Origin: RGIG4576 sp964606575
GTDB taxonomy: Bacteria; Bacteroidota; Bacteroidia; Bacteroidales; Muribaculaceae
Assembly (NCBI GenBank): GCA_964606575.1
Contig: CAZSHA010000035.1
Coordinates: forward strand, 1 to 22,139
DNA length: 22,139 nt
Direction: 5' to 3'
Part shown: positions 5,701 through 13,615 of the stretch, piece by piece
How positions within the stretch are numbered: position 1 is the stretch's first letter
Layout: every line of letters begins with the position of its first letter
Translations under genes and position numbers: made by a program
The notes under the pieces: model-generated
Told to the model about the DNA's origin: nothing
Databases searched by the model: none
The model's input: only the letters and a program-made list of their open reading frames with translations

Positions 5701-7374
5701 ATGAGATTACTTGTAATAGGAAGCGGAGAAAGTTCGCATATAAAGATAAACAGCCAGTATGTAAGTGGTTATCATGCAGAATTGCTGTTACTTGATAACG
5801 GAGAAATTTTATTGACCGATAAGGGAAGCCGTAACGGTACGTTCTTTAACGGCAAAAGGGTACAACCTAATAAGGATATACCTATAAAAAGAGGCGATTT
5901 AATACGTTTTGCCGATAGAACGCTTGATTGGAGTAGTGTGCCAGCCCTTCAGATGCCTGATATTTCCAAGATAAAAGAAATGAGGGGGATAGGGACGAAT
6001 TATAGGAATAAGCATCAGCTGCAGGGTGAGAAAGTAAGCCGATTCCATGCCACGTTAAAAAAAATGAATGACAAAACATGGTATATTCAAGATCATAGCA
6101 AGAACGGTACTATGATAAACGGTCGGGCAATACCTTCAAATATGGATATAAAACTCAAGAAGGGTGACAGTATATTATGTGCCGGTGTACCAGTGCCTAA
6201 TCCTTATGGAGAAGGAGATGCAATAAATTATAAACGGATTTTTGTAACACTTTCGATCATCTTATTATTATGTGGCGGATTTTATGGCGTTAAGTGGCTG
6301 ATAGATCGTTCTAATAATCTTAGTGACGGAGATGATATTGCAGAAGTTGTTGTTCATGATAAACCAGCACCTAAACCAGCACCTAAACCAGCATCTAAAC
6401 CAGCACCTAAACCAGCACCTAAACCAGCATCTAAACCAGCACCAGCACCTAAACCAGCATCTAATAACAGGAGTGATGGGGCAAAAGTTATAGTGCCTAA
6501 GTTTGATGGTCGCAATTTAACTGATGAGGAATTGTTTGCAAAATATAAGAATTCTGTAGTGCTTATATTGGGCGGATATTATTACAAAGTAAAAGCCGGT
6601 AGTTATAGTAATGTGCTACAGAAACTTGAGGAGTCAGGATTGTTCTATACAGAATGGTATGTAGGTGGTGATGGCGATGTACATCCTAGAAAAAATAATG
6701 CTCAGGCAACAAATTACACAGGAACGGGCTTTTTTGTTTCAAAAGATGGCAAAATCGTAACAAATCTTCATATTGCAAGTCCTTGGACCTATGAAAGTTC
6801 TGTGAAGGACAGAATAGTGCTTCAATGTAAATCGCAATTGAAAAAAATAGGAGAATCTCTTCCGGATATAGAACTGATTGATATAGCTGTTGAAGGTAGA
6901 ATTGCTTATCTTGGAATAATACCTAATGGAGCTTATATTGATGGAGAAAATATGAAAAAATGTCGTGTGTTGGCTTTACCTGAAGATATTAATAAGGATG
7001 TGGCAGTGTTACAATTGGTGACTAAGCAACTTCCTGATAAATGCAGTAACGTTGATGTTAATCAAGCAGTTGTCAACGATGCTGAAATCCGAGTTGGTTC
7101 TCATATTTATACAATGGGATTTCCATTTGGTTTAAGCTTGCAGGATTTGAATACCTCAAAAGGTATTCGAATATTGGCTAACGGAGGTAGCATTACACAA
7201 GAATGTACTGAGTATTCATTCGGATTCAACGCTCCTTCGTATGGTGGTGCAAGTGGCTCTCCTATATTTAATGATAAAGGTCAATTGATAGGTGTATTAA
7301 ATGCAGGTGTAAACAAAAGCCAAGGATTTAATTATGGAATTAAAGCTGTTCACGTAAAAGACCTTCTTAGATAA
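5701..7374 (+). CDS. double-FHA, membrane-spanning, trypsin-like serine protease
   Basis: 557 residues. Two FHA-like domains (about 1-75 and 93-165) show SGYHA/SRFHA and RNGTFFNG/KNGTMING. In both, the normally conserved Arg after Gly is replaced (GS at 7-8, GT at 98-99), so pThr binding may be altered. A membrane helix lies at about 179-201. A Pro/Ala/Lys linker (221-254) leads to a trypsin-like domain of the HtrA/DegP (S1C) type with His357 in TNLHIA, Asp433 in KDVAVL and Ser518 in GGASGSPIF, a complete catalytic triad. No PDZ domain follows. The topology puts the FHA domains in the cytoplasm and the protease in the periplasm, suggesting a relay across the membrane: cytoplasmic assembly or phosphorylation controlling cleavage outside. 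Substrate unknown. Sixteen bases separate it from the preceding FHA gene. Confidence 0.88.
   Translation: MRLLVIGSGESSHIKINSQYVSGYHAELLLLDNGEILLTDKGSRNGTFFNGKRVQPNKDIPIKRGDLIRFADRTLDWSSVPALQMPDISKIKEMRGIGTNYRNKHQLQGEKVSRFHATLKKMNDKTWYIQDHSKNGTMINGRAIPSNMDIKLKKGDSILCAGVPVPNPYGEGDAINYKRIFVTLSIILLLCGGFYGVKWLIDRSNNLSDGDDIAEVVVHDKPAPKPAPKPASKPAPKPAPKPASKPAPAPKPASNNRSDGAKVIVPKFDGRNLTDEELFAKYKNSVVLILGGYYYKVKAGSYSNVLQKLEESGLFYTEWYVGGDGDVHPRKNNAQATNYTGTGFFVSKDGKIVTNLHIASPWTYESSVKDRIVLQCKSQLKKIGESLPDIELIDIAVEGRIAYLGIIPNGAYIDGENMKKCRVLALPEDINKDVAVLQLVTKQLPDKCSNVDVNQAVVNDAEIRVGSHIYTMGFPFGLSLQDLNTSKGIRILANGGSITQECTEYSFGFNAPSYGGASGSPIFNDKGQLIGVLNAGVNKSQGFNYGIKAVHVKDLLR
6361..6462 (+). repeat. 12-base tandem repeat coding PAPK/PASK linker
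   Basis: In-frame 12-base units AAACCAGCACCT or AAACCAGCATCT run through the linker of the protease gene. They form a higher-order pattern: 6361-6396 and 6397-6432 are identical 36-base blocks (CCT, CCT, TCT endings), and a third block is altered by an extra six bases (GCACCT, 6445-6450). The identity of the 36-base blocks points to recent duplication or slippage. Linker length is thus likely to vary between strains. Confidence 0.9.
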
Positions 7375-7378
7375 AAGA

Positions 7379-9004
7379 ATGAAAGAACCGATGAAAAATT
7401 TAATAACAACATTCATCACGTTGCTCTTAGCCGTGCCTTCATTCTCGCAAACAATGGAGTGGCACATAAAGGATAATTATGTCGATATAAAGTATATGGG
7501 GAACAACTTGTTTAAAGTTAAGAACTCCAGCGGCAAATGGGGCATCGTGAATGAGTATGGAGAGATTTCGGTGGAACTTAGATACGACAGCATTACTCCT
7601 ATCGTTGAAAATAGGGCTTTATTGCTGGACGTTACCGGAATCTTTCTGAAAGGTATAGTCAACGAGAACGGGCAATTGATAAAATCTTTCCATAATGGTG
7701 AAAGACTTGCCAATTACCAATTTTATAAAGAGGGCATGTTGGCTTATGGTATAATATCGGGAGGTGATTACTACAATTTCGGTTATTTGGATTTACAAGG
7801 AAATACGAGAATTGCCCCTAAATATTTTTGGGCAGCGCCCTTTAATGGTGGAAAAGCTGTAGTTCAATACAAAAGCGGTAATTATGGACTGATAAATAAT
7901 GGTGGAACACCTATTTTGCGTGATAATCGTAAGTTTAAATACATAAGCAGCCCTGTGAACAATCAGTTGCTAATAGCATATTCTAGCAGTAGAGGTGATA
8001 AGGTGGCTCTATGTGAGTTAAAAGGTAATGGCAAACTTGATGAGATAGAGGAATTTCAAAGCGGAACTATTGTGCAGTGCGGCAACGATTACAAAAGTTT
8101 ATCGTGCCAAAATGGAAGTAGCTATTATTTTGACGATGCGATGAGGCTATTATATTCATCAACTGGGAAAAAGTATAATTCACCATTGCGGATAGGCAAT
8201 GTTGCATATAGCAGCAACGCTTTTAGCAAAAAGAGAGGTCAGGGCGGTTGGCAAATTCTGTATGGGGGAAAGACGGTGATGAGCACCTCTTTTAGCAATG
8301 TGAGCTTCTGCGATGACGAGTATACCATCGTAACAACCTCAAGAAACACCTTAGGCGTGCTGAAGATAAATAGCAATGGATCTGTAAATATTCAAGATGT
8401 GCCGCAACAAGCCTATTTCTATCACAATACAAAAGAGAAAGGCAATATTGCAGTGAATATAGACGGCTTAATGTCTTCGTCGCAAGTACAATTAGGTATC
8501 ATTGGTCTTGATGAGAATAACGTGGAGGAGAAACACAATATTCCAGCAGGATATAATGGCGTATATAATCTTCCAATTTATTACTTTATCCCGGCAGACC
8601 GATATGAGAGTGCCGTATCGTTACCTATAAAGGTTAATTTGTATATAAATGGAGTTCTCTATAATACTTCTGAACAGGAGTTGTCGGGTATACACAAGAG
8701 AGGATTCAGTATCTCTGATGCCAATGCACCTGACTTTTCAGAACCCGATGGAAGCTCTACTATCACATTTTCGGTTCGGTCGTTAGAATCCAGTCCTTCT
8801 TCCTCGGCAAAAGTTCGTGTAAGCGGGTCAGCTGATGTTGTGAGGTCTTTTAGCAGCGATGATACTGTCTATTTCAGGATTCCGGTAAAAGTGCCGTTTG
8901 CATCACAAAAGGTATACACGTTTACTGTAACAGTGAGCGAGGATGGTTGTCCGTCATATACGAGAACTATAAGCAGGACTATTAAACACTACAATTTGCA
9001 ATAA
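7379..9004 (+). CDS. exported WG-repeat protein with C-terminal beta domain
   Basis: 541 residues from 7379; a second in-frame ATG at 7391 gives a cleaner signal peptide (MKNLITTFITLLLAVPSFSQ) and may be the true start. The mature protein begins with WG-repeat-like segments: GKWGIVNEYGEISVELRYDSI (52-72, tail approximate), KGIVNENGQLI (91-101), FGYLDLQGNTRIAPKYFWA (134-152) and YGLINNGGTPIL (169-180). WG repeats are short beta units common in Bacteroidota envelope proteins; their ligands are mostly unknown. The last 180 residues look like one or two beta-sandwich domains rich in Ser, Thr and Val. The start lies only four bases after the protease stop, so it belongs to the same transcript. Possible periplasmic sensor or protease partner; this role is inferred from position only. 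Confidence 0.75.
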   Translation: MKEPMKNLITTFITLLLAVPSFSQTMEWHIKDNYVDIKYMGNNLFKVKNSSGKWGIVNEYGEISVELRYDSITPIVENRALLLDVTGIFLKGIVNENGQLIKSFHNGERLANYQFYKEGMLAYGIISGGDYYNFGYLDLQGNTRIAPKYFWAAPFNGGKAVVQYKSGNYGLINNGGTPILRDNRKFKYISSPVNNQLLIAYSSSRGDKVALCELKGNGKLDEIEEFQSGTIVQCGNDYKSLSCQNGSSYYFDDAMRLLYSSTGKKYNSPLRIGNVAYSSNAFSKKRGQGGWQILYGGKTVMSTSFSNVSFCDDEYTIVTTSRNTLGVLKINSNGSVNIQDVPQQAYFYHNTKEKGNIAVNIDGLMSSSQVQLGIIGLDENNVEEKHNIPAGYNGVYNLPIYYFIPADRYESAVSLPIKVNLYINGVLYNTSEQELSGIHKRGFSISDANAPDFSEPDGSSTITFSVRSLESSPSSSAKVRVSGSADVVRSFSSDDTVYFRIPVKVPFASQKVYTFTVTVSEDGCPSYTRTISRTIKHYNLQ

Positions 9005-9036
9005 ACATTTAATAATAAATTAAATTAGATGAATTT

Positions 9037-9711
9037 ATGTTCAAGAAAATTTTATTAGTAGGCATTGGGGTTATGACTGCAATGTCGGTAATGGCTCAAA
9101 TAACTGTAAATCGTGGTAGTTTTGGGTCAAAGCAACAAGAAGAAACTGTATTACCTCCAGTAAGTAAAAATACAGCTTTCTTAATGAAGTATGGTGTAAA
9201 AGCTGGTGTGAACATGTCAAGCATGAGCAATGACATGTCGTTTGAGCCGGGTTTTGGTTCGGGGGTGGGTTTCCGCATCGGTGGTTTCCTTAATATGCGA
9301 TGGGGACAGCGTACCGAGAACTCCGAACCCGGTACAGGCCTTTGGGGATTCCAGCCAGAACTCGTGTATTCCTATCAGGCTGTAAAGACTGATGCCGGAG
9401 ATATTAAAATGAATTATCTTTCAGTACCTCTATTGGTTAAAGTTTATCCTACTACAGCTTTCAGTATTGAAGTTGGTCCTGAATTATCATATTTGCTTTC
9501 TACGTCGCCTTCTACAATGGCTGTTGGCGGTGCAGAGATCAAGGTGGGAGATTGTAAAGGTCTGAATGTGGGCTTTGCGGTTGGTGCTGCTTATGATTTG
9601 GAAAGCGGTCTTACTTTAGGAGCCAGATACACTTATGGCTTTACCGAAATGGGTAAAAACTTAAAATGGAAACCAAGCAACATTCAAGTAACAGCTGGTT
9701 GGATGTTCTAA
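9037..9711 (+). CDS. outer-membrane beta-barrel protein, OMP_b-brl/PorT type
   Basis: 224 residues with a signal peptide of about 21 residues ending in AMSVMAQ. The mature part starts with a polar stretch and then alternating beta strands typical of small porin-like barrels: YGVKAGVNMSSM near 52, FGSGVGFRIGGFLNMRW, GFQPELVYSYQ, MNYLSVPLLVKVYP, FSIEVGPELSYLL, and LTLGARYTYGFTEM. It ends with an aromatic residue (GWMF), the usual C-terminal signal for barrel insertion. The order of strands, including YLSVPLLVKVY and GVGFRIGGF, is characteristic of the PorT-like family in Bacteroidota. Gaps of 32 and 29 bases to its neighbours keep it in the operon. Likely eight-stranded; a structural or signalling role at the outer membrane is more plausible than bulk transport, but this is inference. 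Confidence 0.82.
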   Translation: MFKKILLVGIGVMTAMSVMAQITVNRGSFGSKQQEETVLPPVSKNTAFLMKYGVKAGVNMSSMSNDMSFEPGFGSGVGFRIGGFLNMRWGQRTENSEPGTGLWGFQPELVYSYQAVKTDAGDIKMNYLSVPLLVKVYPTTAFSIEVGPELSYLLSTSPSTMAVGGAEIKVGDCKGLNVGFAVGAAYDLESGLTLGARYTYGFTEMGKNLKWKPSNIQVTAGWMF

Positions 9712-9740
9712 TGTTTAACAATTTAATAGAAATATAGAAA

Positions 9741-10817
9741 ATGAAAAAATATATATTGCTAATGGTGAGTGCTATAGCTTTAGCTTTCACTTCATGTACC
9801 GACAAAGAGGAAATAGATATTAAATATCAAGTAAATATCACAGTTGCTGTTGATAAACTTATGGAGCCTTTTCAAGAACGTCGGCTGGGTGATTTCGATA
9901 TTCTTGAAGGTATGAGTATTCGAATTCAGTCATATGTTTATGATGCAAACGGTATTCTTGTACAATCATGTGTTTCAAGTGTCGATGATTATTCAAAGAC
10001 CGTTTCATATTCAGCTGTTTTAGAGAATGGTATTTATAAAGTTGTTTCAATAGCAGATTTCATAGAAGGAAGCGTTAATAATATTACTGACAATTGGTGG
10101 AATGTTACAGGAGAAAGCAACATAAATACATTAAAAGTTTCACACGGACAATATATAGGAACATGGTCATATGAAACTTTAGGTGCTGTTGTTAACGAAT
10201 TTGAAGTTTCAGAAGAATCATCTGAAATTAAAGTTTCAATAAAACCTGCGACCGCATTATTCCAATACATATTTGACTATACAGATGTTGAAAATGGTGA
10301 CGGGAATGGTGTTTCTATGTATGCCCCTTTTTGTTCGGAATTGTCTATATATTCTAATACACAATATGACGTAATAAGTGACTTTAACAATTCTACATAC
10401 AGTTATAGTTCTTTAGGTTCTCAAAAAGCAAGATATATTATTGCATCAGATAGTCCAATGGAAACTGTCGATAAAGGTTATGGATACGTAATCGGTTATC
10501 GTGCTATATTACCTCAAGAAAGTAAGACTTTTTATTGGGATATAACAATGTTATGGCCAGATGGCACATCAGATGTGTTATCATCAGATTATACTCCTGC
10601 GTTGGATGTTAAAGCTGGAAAACAATATCAATTGTATTTATCTCTTGATGCGTTGATGCTCTATTTTGAGGAAGTAGGCATAACTCGTTCCACAAGAATC
10701 AATGAAAGTGTGTCTTTGATTCCGTCTTCAAATCATATACAAAGTAAGTGTAGTGATTTTGCTCCGAGAACTTACAAGGTTATCGACATCGCTAAAACCG
10801 ATAAATTGATGAAGTAA
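9741..10817 (+). CDS. lipoprotein of unknown function, possibly fimbrillin-accessory-like
   Basis: 358 residues. The signal peptide ends in a lipobox (FTSC, Cys19), so the protein is a lipoprotein. The rest is beta-rich and acidic with no catalytic motif that I recognise. The order lipobox, strand with VNITVAVD, IRIQSYVYDANGIL, a middle domain and a second beta domain ending KQYQLYLSLD loosely recalls FimB/Mfa2-type lipoproteins, which cap or anchor fimbriae in Bacteroidales. No fimbrillin gene is nearby, so this is only a suggestion. Only two bases separate its stop from the following S41 protease gene, which suggests translational coupling and a possible functional pairing of the two lipoproteins. 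Exported lipoprotein is well supported; family is not. Confidence 0.65.
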   Translation: MKKYILLMVSAIALAFTSCTDKEEIDIKYQVNITVAVDKLMEPFQERRLGDFDILEGMSIRIQSYVYDANGILVQSCVSSVDDYSKTVSYSAVLENGIYKVVSIADFIEGSVNNITDNWWNVTGESNINTLKVSHGQYIGTWSYETLGAVVNEFEVSEESSEIKVSIKPATALFQYIFDYTDVENGDGNGVSMYAPFCSELSIYSNTQYDVISDFNNSTYSYSSLGSQKARYIIASDSPMETVDKGYGYVIGYRAILPQESKTFYWDITMLWPDGTSDVLSSDYTPALDVKAGKQYQLYLSLDALMLYFEEVGITRSTRINESVSLIPSSNHIQSKCSDFAPRTYKVIDIAKTDKLMK

Positions 10818-10819
10818 CT

Positions 10820-12094
10820 ATGAAAGCGTGTCGATGTCTATTATATGCTTTACTCTTAACATTGTTAAGTTGTAATTCTGAAGATTCTTTTTTACCAAAT
10901 GAAATTATTGTCAACAATGACAATAAGAATAGTCATAACATAAATCACAATAGGTGGATTTATGAGATGATGAGTAAACATTATTTTTGGAATAAGGATA
11001 TAGCAGACAGTCTATCGCTTGATTTTTCTATTAGTCCTAAATATTTTTTTGATAATTTGCTATCCATGGAAGATAGATTTTCTTGGTGTGAATTAAATAC
11101 AAATTATACAGATGAAGATTTAGGTTTTCATTATCAAGCATACGAGTTACACGGTTCTATAGTGAACCGTGTACTCTATGTTTCTTCTAAATTGTTGTCA
11201 GAGCAAGGTTTAAAACGTGGGGATTATGTCATTATTAGTGATGATAGCATAGAAAAGGGATTTCTTATTAATGATAAATTTATCTCAACGAAAAAGATTA
11301 ATAAGATTGCAATAAATACACGAGGTTTTAATTTAGCACCTACAGTGTCGTTGGATTCGATATATACGATAAATGATAAAAGAATAGGATATTTTGTTTA
11401 TGACCAGTTTGAATCGTCAACAGATGTTGCTCAGATTGCAATGCGGTTAAAAAATAGGGGGATAGATGAGTTGATTCTTGATTTAAGATATAATCCGGGT
11501 GGTTACGTTTCGACTAGTAAATATTTAGCGTCAATGTTGGCTCCAAAAGAAAATTTAGGAGCATTATACCAGTTACAAAGGTTTAACGATGTACAAACAC
11601 AGGTTAAACGAAATCAAGGTGGAAGTGGTATTGATTCGGTATTTTTAGATAAAGGATTTGTCACGGTTGATAGAAATCTTGATTTAGATCGTATCGTGGT
11701 TTTGACCACAAAAAATACGGCATCGGCAAGCGAATCATTGATAATTGGTTTGCGACCTTATATGGACGTAATAACAATAGGAACAAAATCTTGTGGCAAA
11801 GATGTTGGCTCATATACAATAGCCAACAATAGATATAAATATCAATTACAACCTATAACATTCAGGTATTATAACGCTTTAAATGATTCTACTCCTGTGA
11901 CAGGAATAAAACCAGATATAGAAGTTGCAGATGATTTGAATCATGAAAGAGGCGATGTAAACGAGGCATTATTGAAAACGGCTATTGATTATCTGCTAGG
12001 TAATGCCGCAGGAAATGAAACTCGTTCCGTACAGTCATCAATTAGAGAAAAAGAATACGGGAAATCCTCTATTGAAATTAGAAATAACTTATAA
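10820..12094 (+). CDS. S41-family (C-terminal-processing type) serine protease lipoprotein
   Basis: 424 residues. Lipobox LLSC with Cys18 marks a lipoprotein. After an N-terminal helical region (about 42-100, with NRWIYEMMSKHYFWN, typical of Bacteroidota S41 proteins) and a very reduced PDZ-like part (LKRGDYVI near 131-138), the S41 core appears: DELILDLRYNPGG (216-228) and TASASESLI (300-308). Ser302 and Lys327 are 25 residues apart, the same spacing as the catalytic Ser/Lys pair of Tsp/CtpA. The enzyme therefore looks active. It would act in the periplasm or at the outer membrane, cleaving proteins near their C-termini. It is the second protease of this locus, with the trypsin-like one at 5701-7374. 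Substrate unknown. Confidence 0.88.
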   Translation: MKACRCLLYALLLTLLSCNSEDSFLPNEIIVNNDNKNSHNINHNRWIYEMMSKHYFWNKDIADSLSLDFSISPKYFFDNLLSMEDRFSWCELNTNYTDEDLGFHYQAYELHGSIVNRVLYVSSKLLSEQGLKRGDYVIISDDSIEKGFLINDKFISTKKINKIAINTRGFNLAPTVSLDSIYTINDKRIGYFVYDQFESSTDVAQIAMRLKNRGIDELILDLRYNPGGYVSTSKYLASMLAPKENLGALYQLQRFNDVQTQVKRNQGGSGIDSVFLDKGFVTVDRNLDLDRIVVLTTKNTASASESLIIGLRPYMDVITIGTKSCGKDVGSYTIANNRYKYQLQPITFRYYNALNDSTPVTGIKPDIEVADDLNHERGDVNEALLKTAIDYLLGNAAGNETRSVQSSIREKEYGKSSIEIRNNL

Positions 12095-12105
12095 CAATAT
12101 ATATA

Positions 12106-13350
12106 ATGAAATCAATAAAGTTTAGCATCATTGGATTGGTTCTTGGGACAGCATCCTTTGGACCATTGTTTGCTCAAAATGTGGAGCAGATTCACATGAA
12201 AAGCGGATCTGTTGTGGAGGGATATATTTCGGAACAGAAACCGGGAAAGTATATAACAATCCAGACTACAATGGCTACTATTGTAGTAAATAGCGATTCT
12301 TTGCAAAATAGGGTAATTGAAAAAATACCGATAGAATCGCTGTCGAAGGAGTGGCGAGAATGGGCTGAGAAAAATGACAAATGTTTGGATTCAAGCAACG
12401 GCAAGGTGTTGGAGCTGTCGTCACTAGAGTTTGAGCACAGCAGATACAGCCGTGTTTTCTTGTTGGAGAAAGGCTCGTTGATAAAGTTTGTGGACATGTC
12501 GCCTAATCAGTACACCTTCGTGTGGGGGGATATTTATAGAACCGTTAAAAGCCGTCGTCCGGATAACTTGTTCTCCGGGTTAAAAGAAATATTGGTGCTG
12601 AAAGACAATTCTAAAATAGAGGGACAGATTATAGAGCAGTTCCCGGGTAAGGATTTAAAGATAGTAACCGATAACGATGAGGTGCTATCGTATAAATTCA
12701 GCCAAATAAAACAAATTAGAACTGAAAAGCTATCGGAAAAGCTGGATTTATGGAATCAGATACAATTGCTTGACCGTATAAATGTGAAAGGTGAGGCTAG
12801 AGAACTAGAAGGATTTATATCTTCAAGAACGTTAAGCAAGGACCTTGTTATAGAGTTTGAAAATGGCGGTTCTCGTAAAATCCCTTTAAACGAAGTGACT
12901 TCTTATGCTAAATTCCCTAATGATAAGTACAAGGCGGTATATGACAGAGTGATACAGAAGGATAGCGTATACTTAAATGGTAGTTCAGCCTATTTTGACA
13001 CGTTGATACCAGTTGAGCAGTATCTGACACTAACAAATAATGTTTCTGCTAAAGTAGCCGTGGGGGATACAATATGTATTGAAGCTAATTTGGGCAATTC
13101 TGACGTGCCTGTAACTTTGGTTAAGGCTCACATTGAGAATGTGCCAAACCCTCGTGCTAAAAACAAGAAATCAAGCACTATACCTTGGCCTGTGATAACA
13201 TTCCAAGACTTGATACAAGCTGCATTGCCGTATAAGCGTGAGATTACACCGCTAGGCAATGTGAAAATAGAGTTTGTTGTGGCAGAGGCTGGTGACTACG
13301 TGGTGTATATCCAAGGGAAAGAGGGATATATTGTGATAAATGTAGAATGA
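12106..13350 (+). CDS. exported protein with four small beta repeats, function unknown
   Basis: 414 residues with a signal peptide (about 1-24, ending GPLFAQ). The first 270 residues hold four related segments, starting near 28, 115, 161 and 224. The best conserved pair reads MKSGSVVEGYISEQKPGKYI and LKDNSKIEGQIIEQFPGKDL, with a shared pattern: strand, small turn, (V/I)EG, strand, EQxPGK, strand. The second and fourth copies are degenerate. The region from about 300 to the end looks like a separate beta domain. No enzyme motif is visible and I do not recognise a named family. It is the last gene before the 265-base gap and lies 11 bases after the S41 protease. A binding or structural role in the envelope is the most that can be said. 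Confidence 0.7.
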   Translation: MKSIKFSIIGLVLGTASFGPLFAQNVEQIHMKSGSVVEGYISEQKPGKYITIQTTMATIVVNSDSLQNRVIEKIPIESLSKEWREWAEKNDKCLDSSNGKVLELSSLEFEHSRYSRVFLLEKGSLIKFVDMSPNQYTFVWGDIYRTVKSRRPDNLFSGLKEILVLKDNSKIEGQIIEQFPGKDLKIVTDNDEVLSYKFSQIKQIRTEKLSEKLDLWNQIQLLDRINVKGEARELEGFISSRTLSKDLVIEFENGGSRKIPLNEVTSYAKFPNDKYKAVYDRVIQKDSVYLNGSSAYFDTLIPVEQYLTLTNNVSAKVAVGDTICIEANLGNSDVPVTLVKAHIENVPNPRAKNKKSSTIPWPVITFQDLIQAALPYKREITPLGNVKIEFVVAEAGDYVVYIQGKEGYIVINVE

Positions 13351-13615
13351 GCAGAATGCATTAACCGATAAAATTATTACCAAAAAGACTGAGTAATTAG
13401 GTGGATTTGTGCGATAGATGTGTCCTAGATAGCTGAGGTATATTCTAAGGAGTATATATCTCAGCTATCTGGAATACGTCTTAAAGGCTTTGCTTCATAA
13501 AGATGTCGGTTTGTTTTCATTTATAGAAAAGACCTTGAAATGCCAGCTACTACGATATTCTTGATTGGGTGACATAAGATTTAGAGTTGAAGCGTATTAA
13601 TAATAACTAGTTGAT
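13351..13615 (+). promoter_or_regulatory. 265-base intergenic gap with a 17-bp inverted repeat (13427-13470)
   Basis: This is the only sizeable gap inside the + strand block. AGATAGCTGAG (13427-13437) is the perfect reverse complement of CTCAGCTATCT (13460-13470), and the stem extends inward through GTATAT/ATATAT with one G-T pair, leaving a loop of about ten bases. The right arm is followed by GGAATACGTC, not a T-run, so it is not a standard intrinsic terminator. It may be a processing site, a partial terminator that an UpxY-like factor could override, or a protein-binding site. Further right, up to the kinase ATG at 13616, I found no convincing -33/-7 promoter pair and no coding frame. Confidence 0.5.

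Noticed and set aside
6361..6462. CRISPR-like short direct repeats.
   Set aside because: Units of 12 bases without spacers, in frame within the protease gene; they encode a PAPK linker.
172..7374. Type VI secretion regulatory cassette (kinase, PP2C, FHA).
   Set aside because: The gene set resembles the PpkA/PppA/Fha pathway, but no sheath, baseplate, Hcp, VgrG or ClpV gene is present in the window.
9741..10817. Fimbrial operon.
   Set aside because: The lipoprotein only loosely recalls FimB/Mfa2, and no fimbrillin subunit or other assembly gene is nearby.
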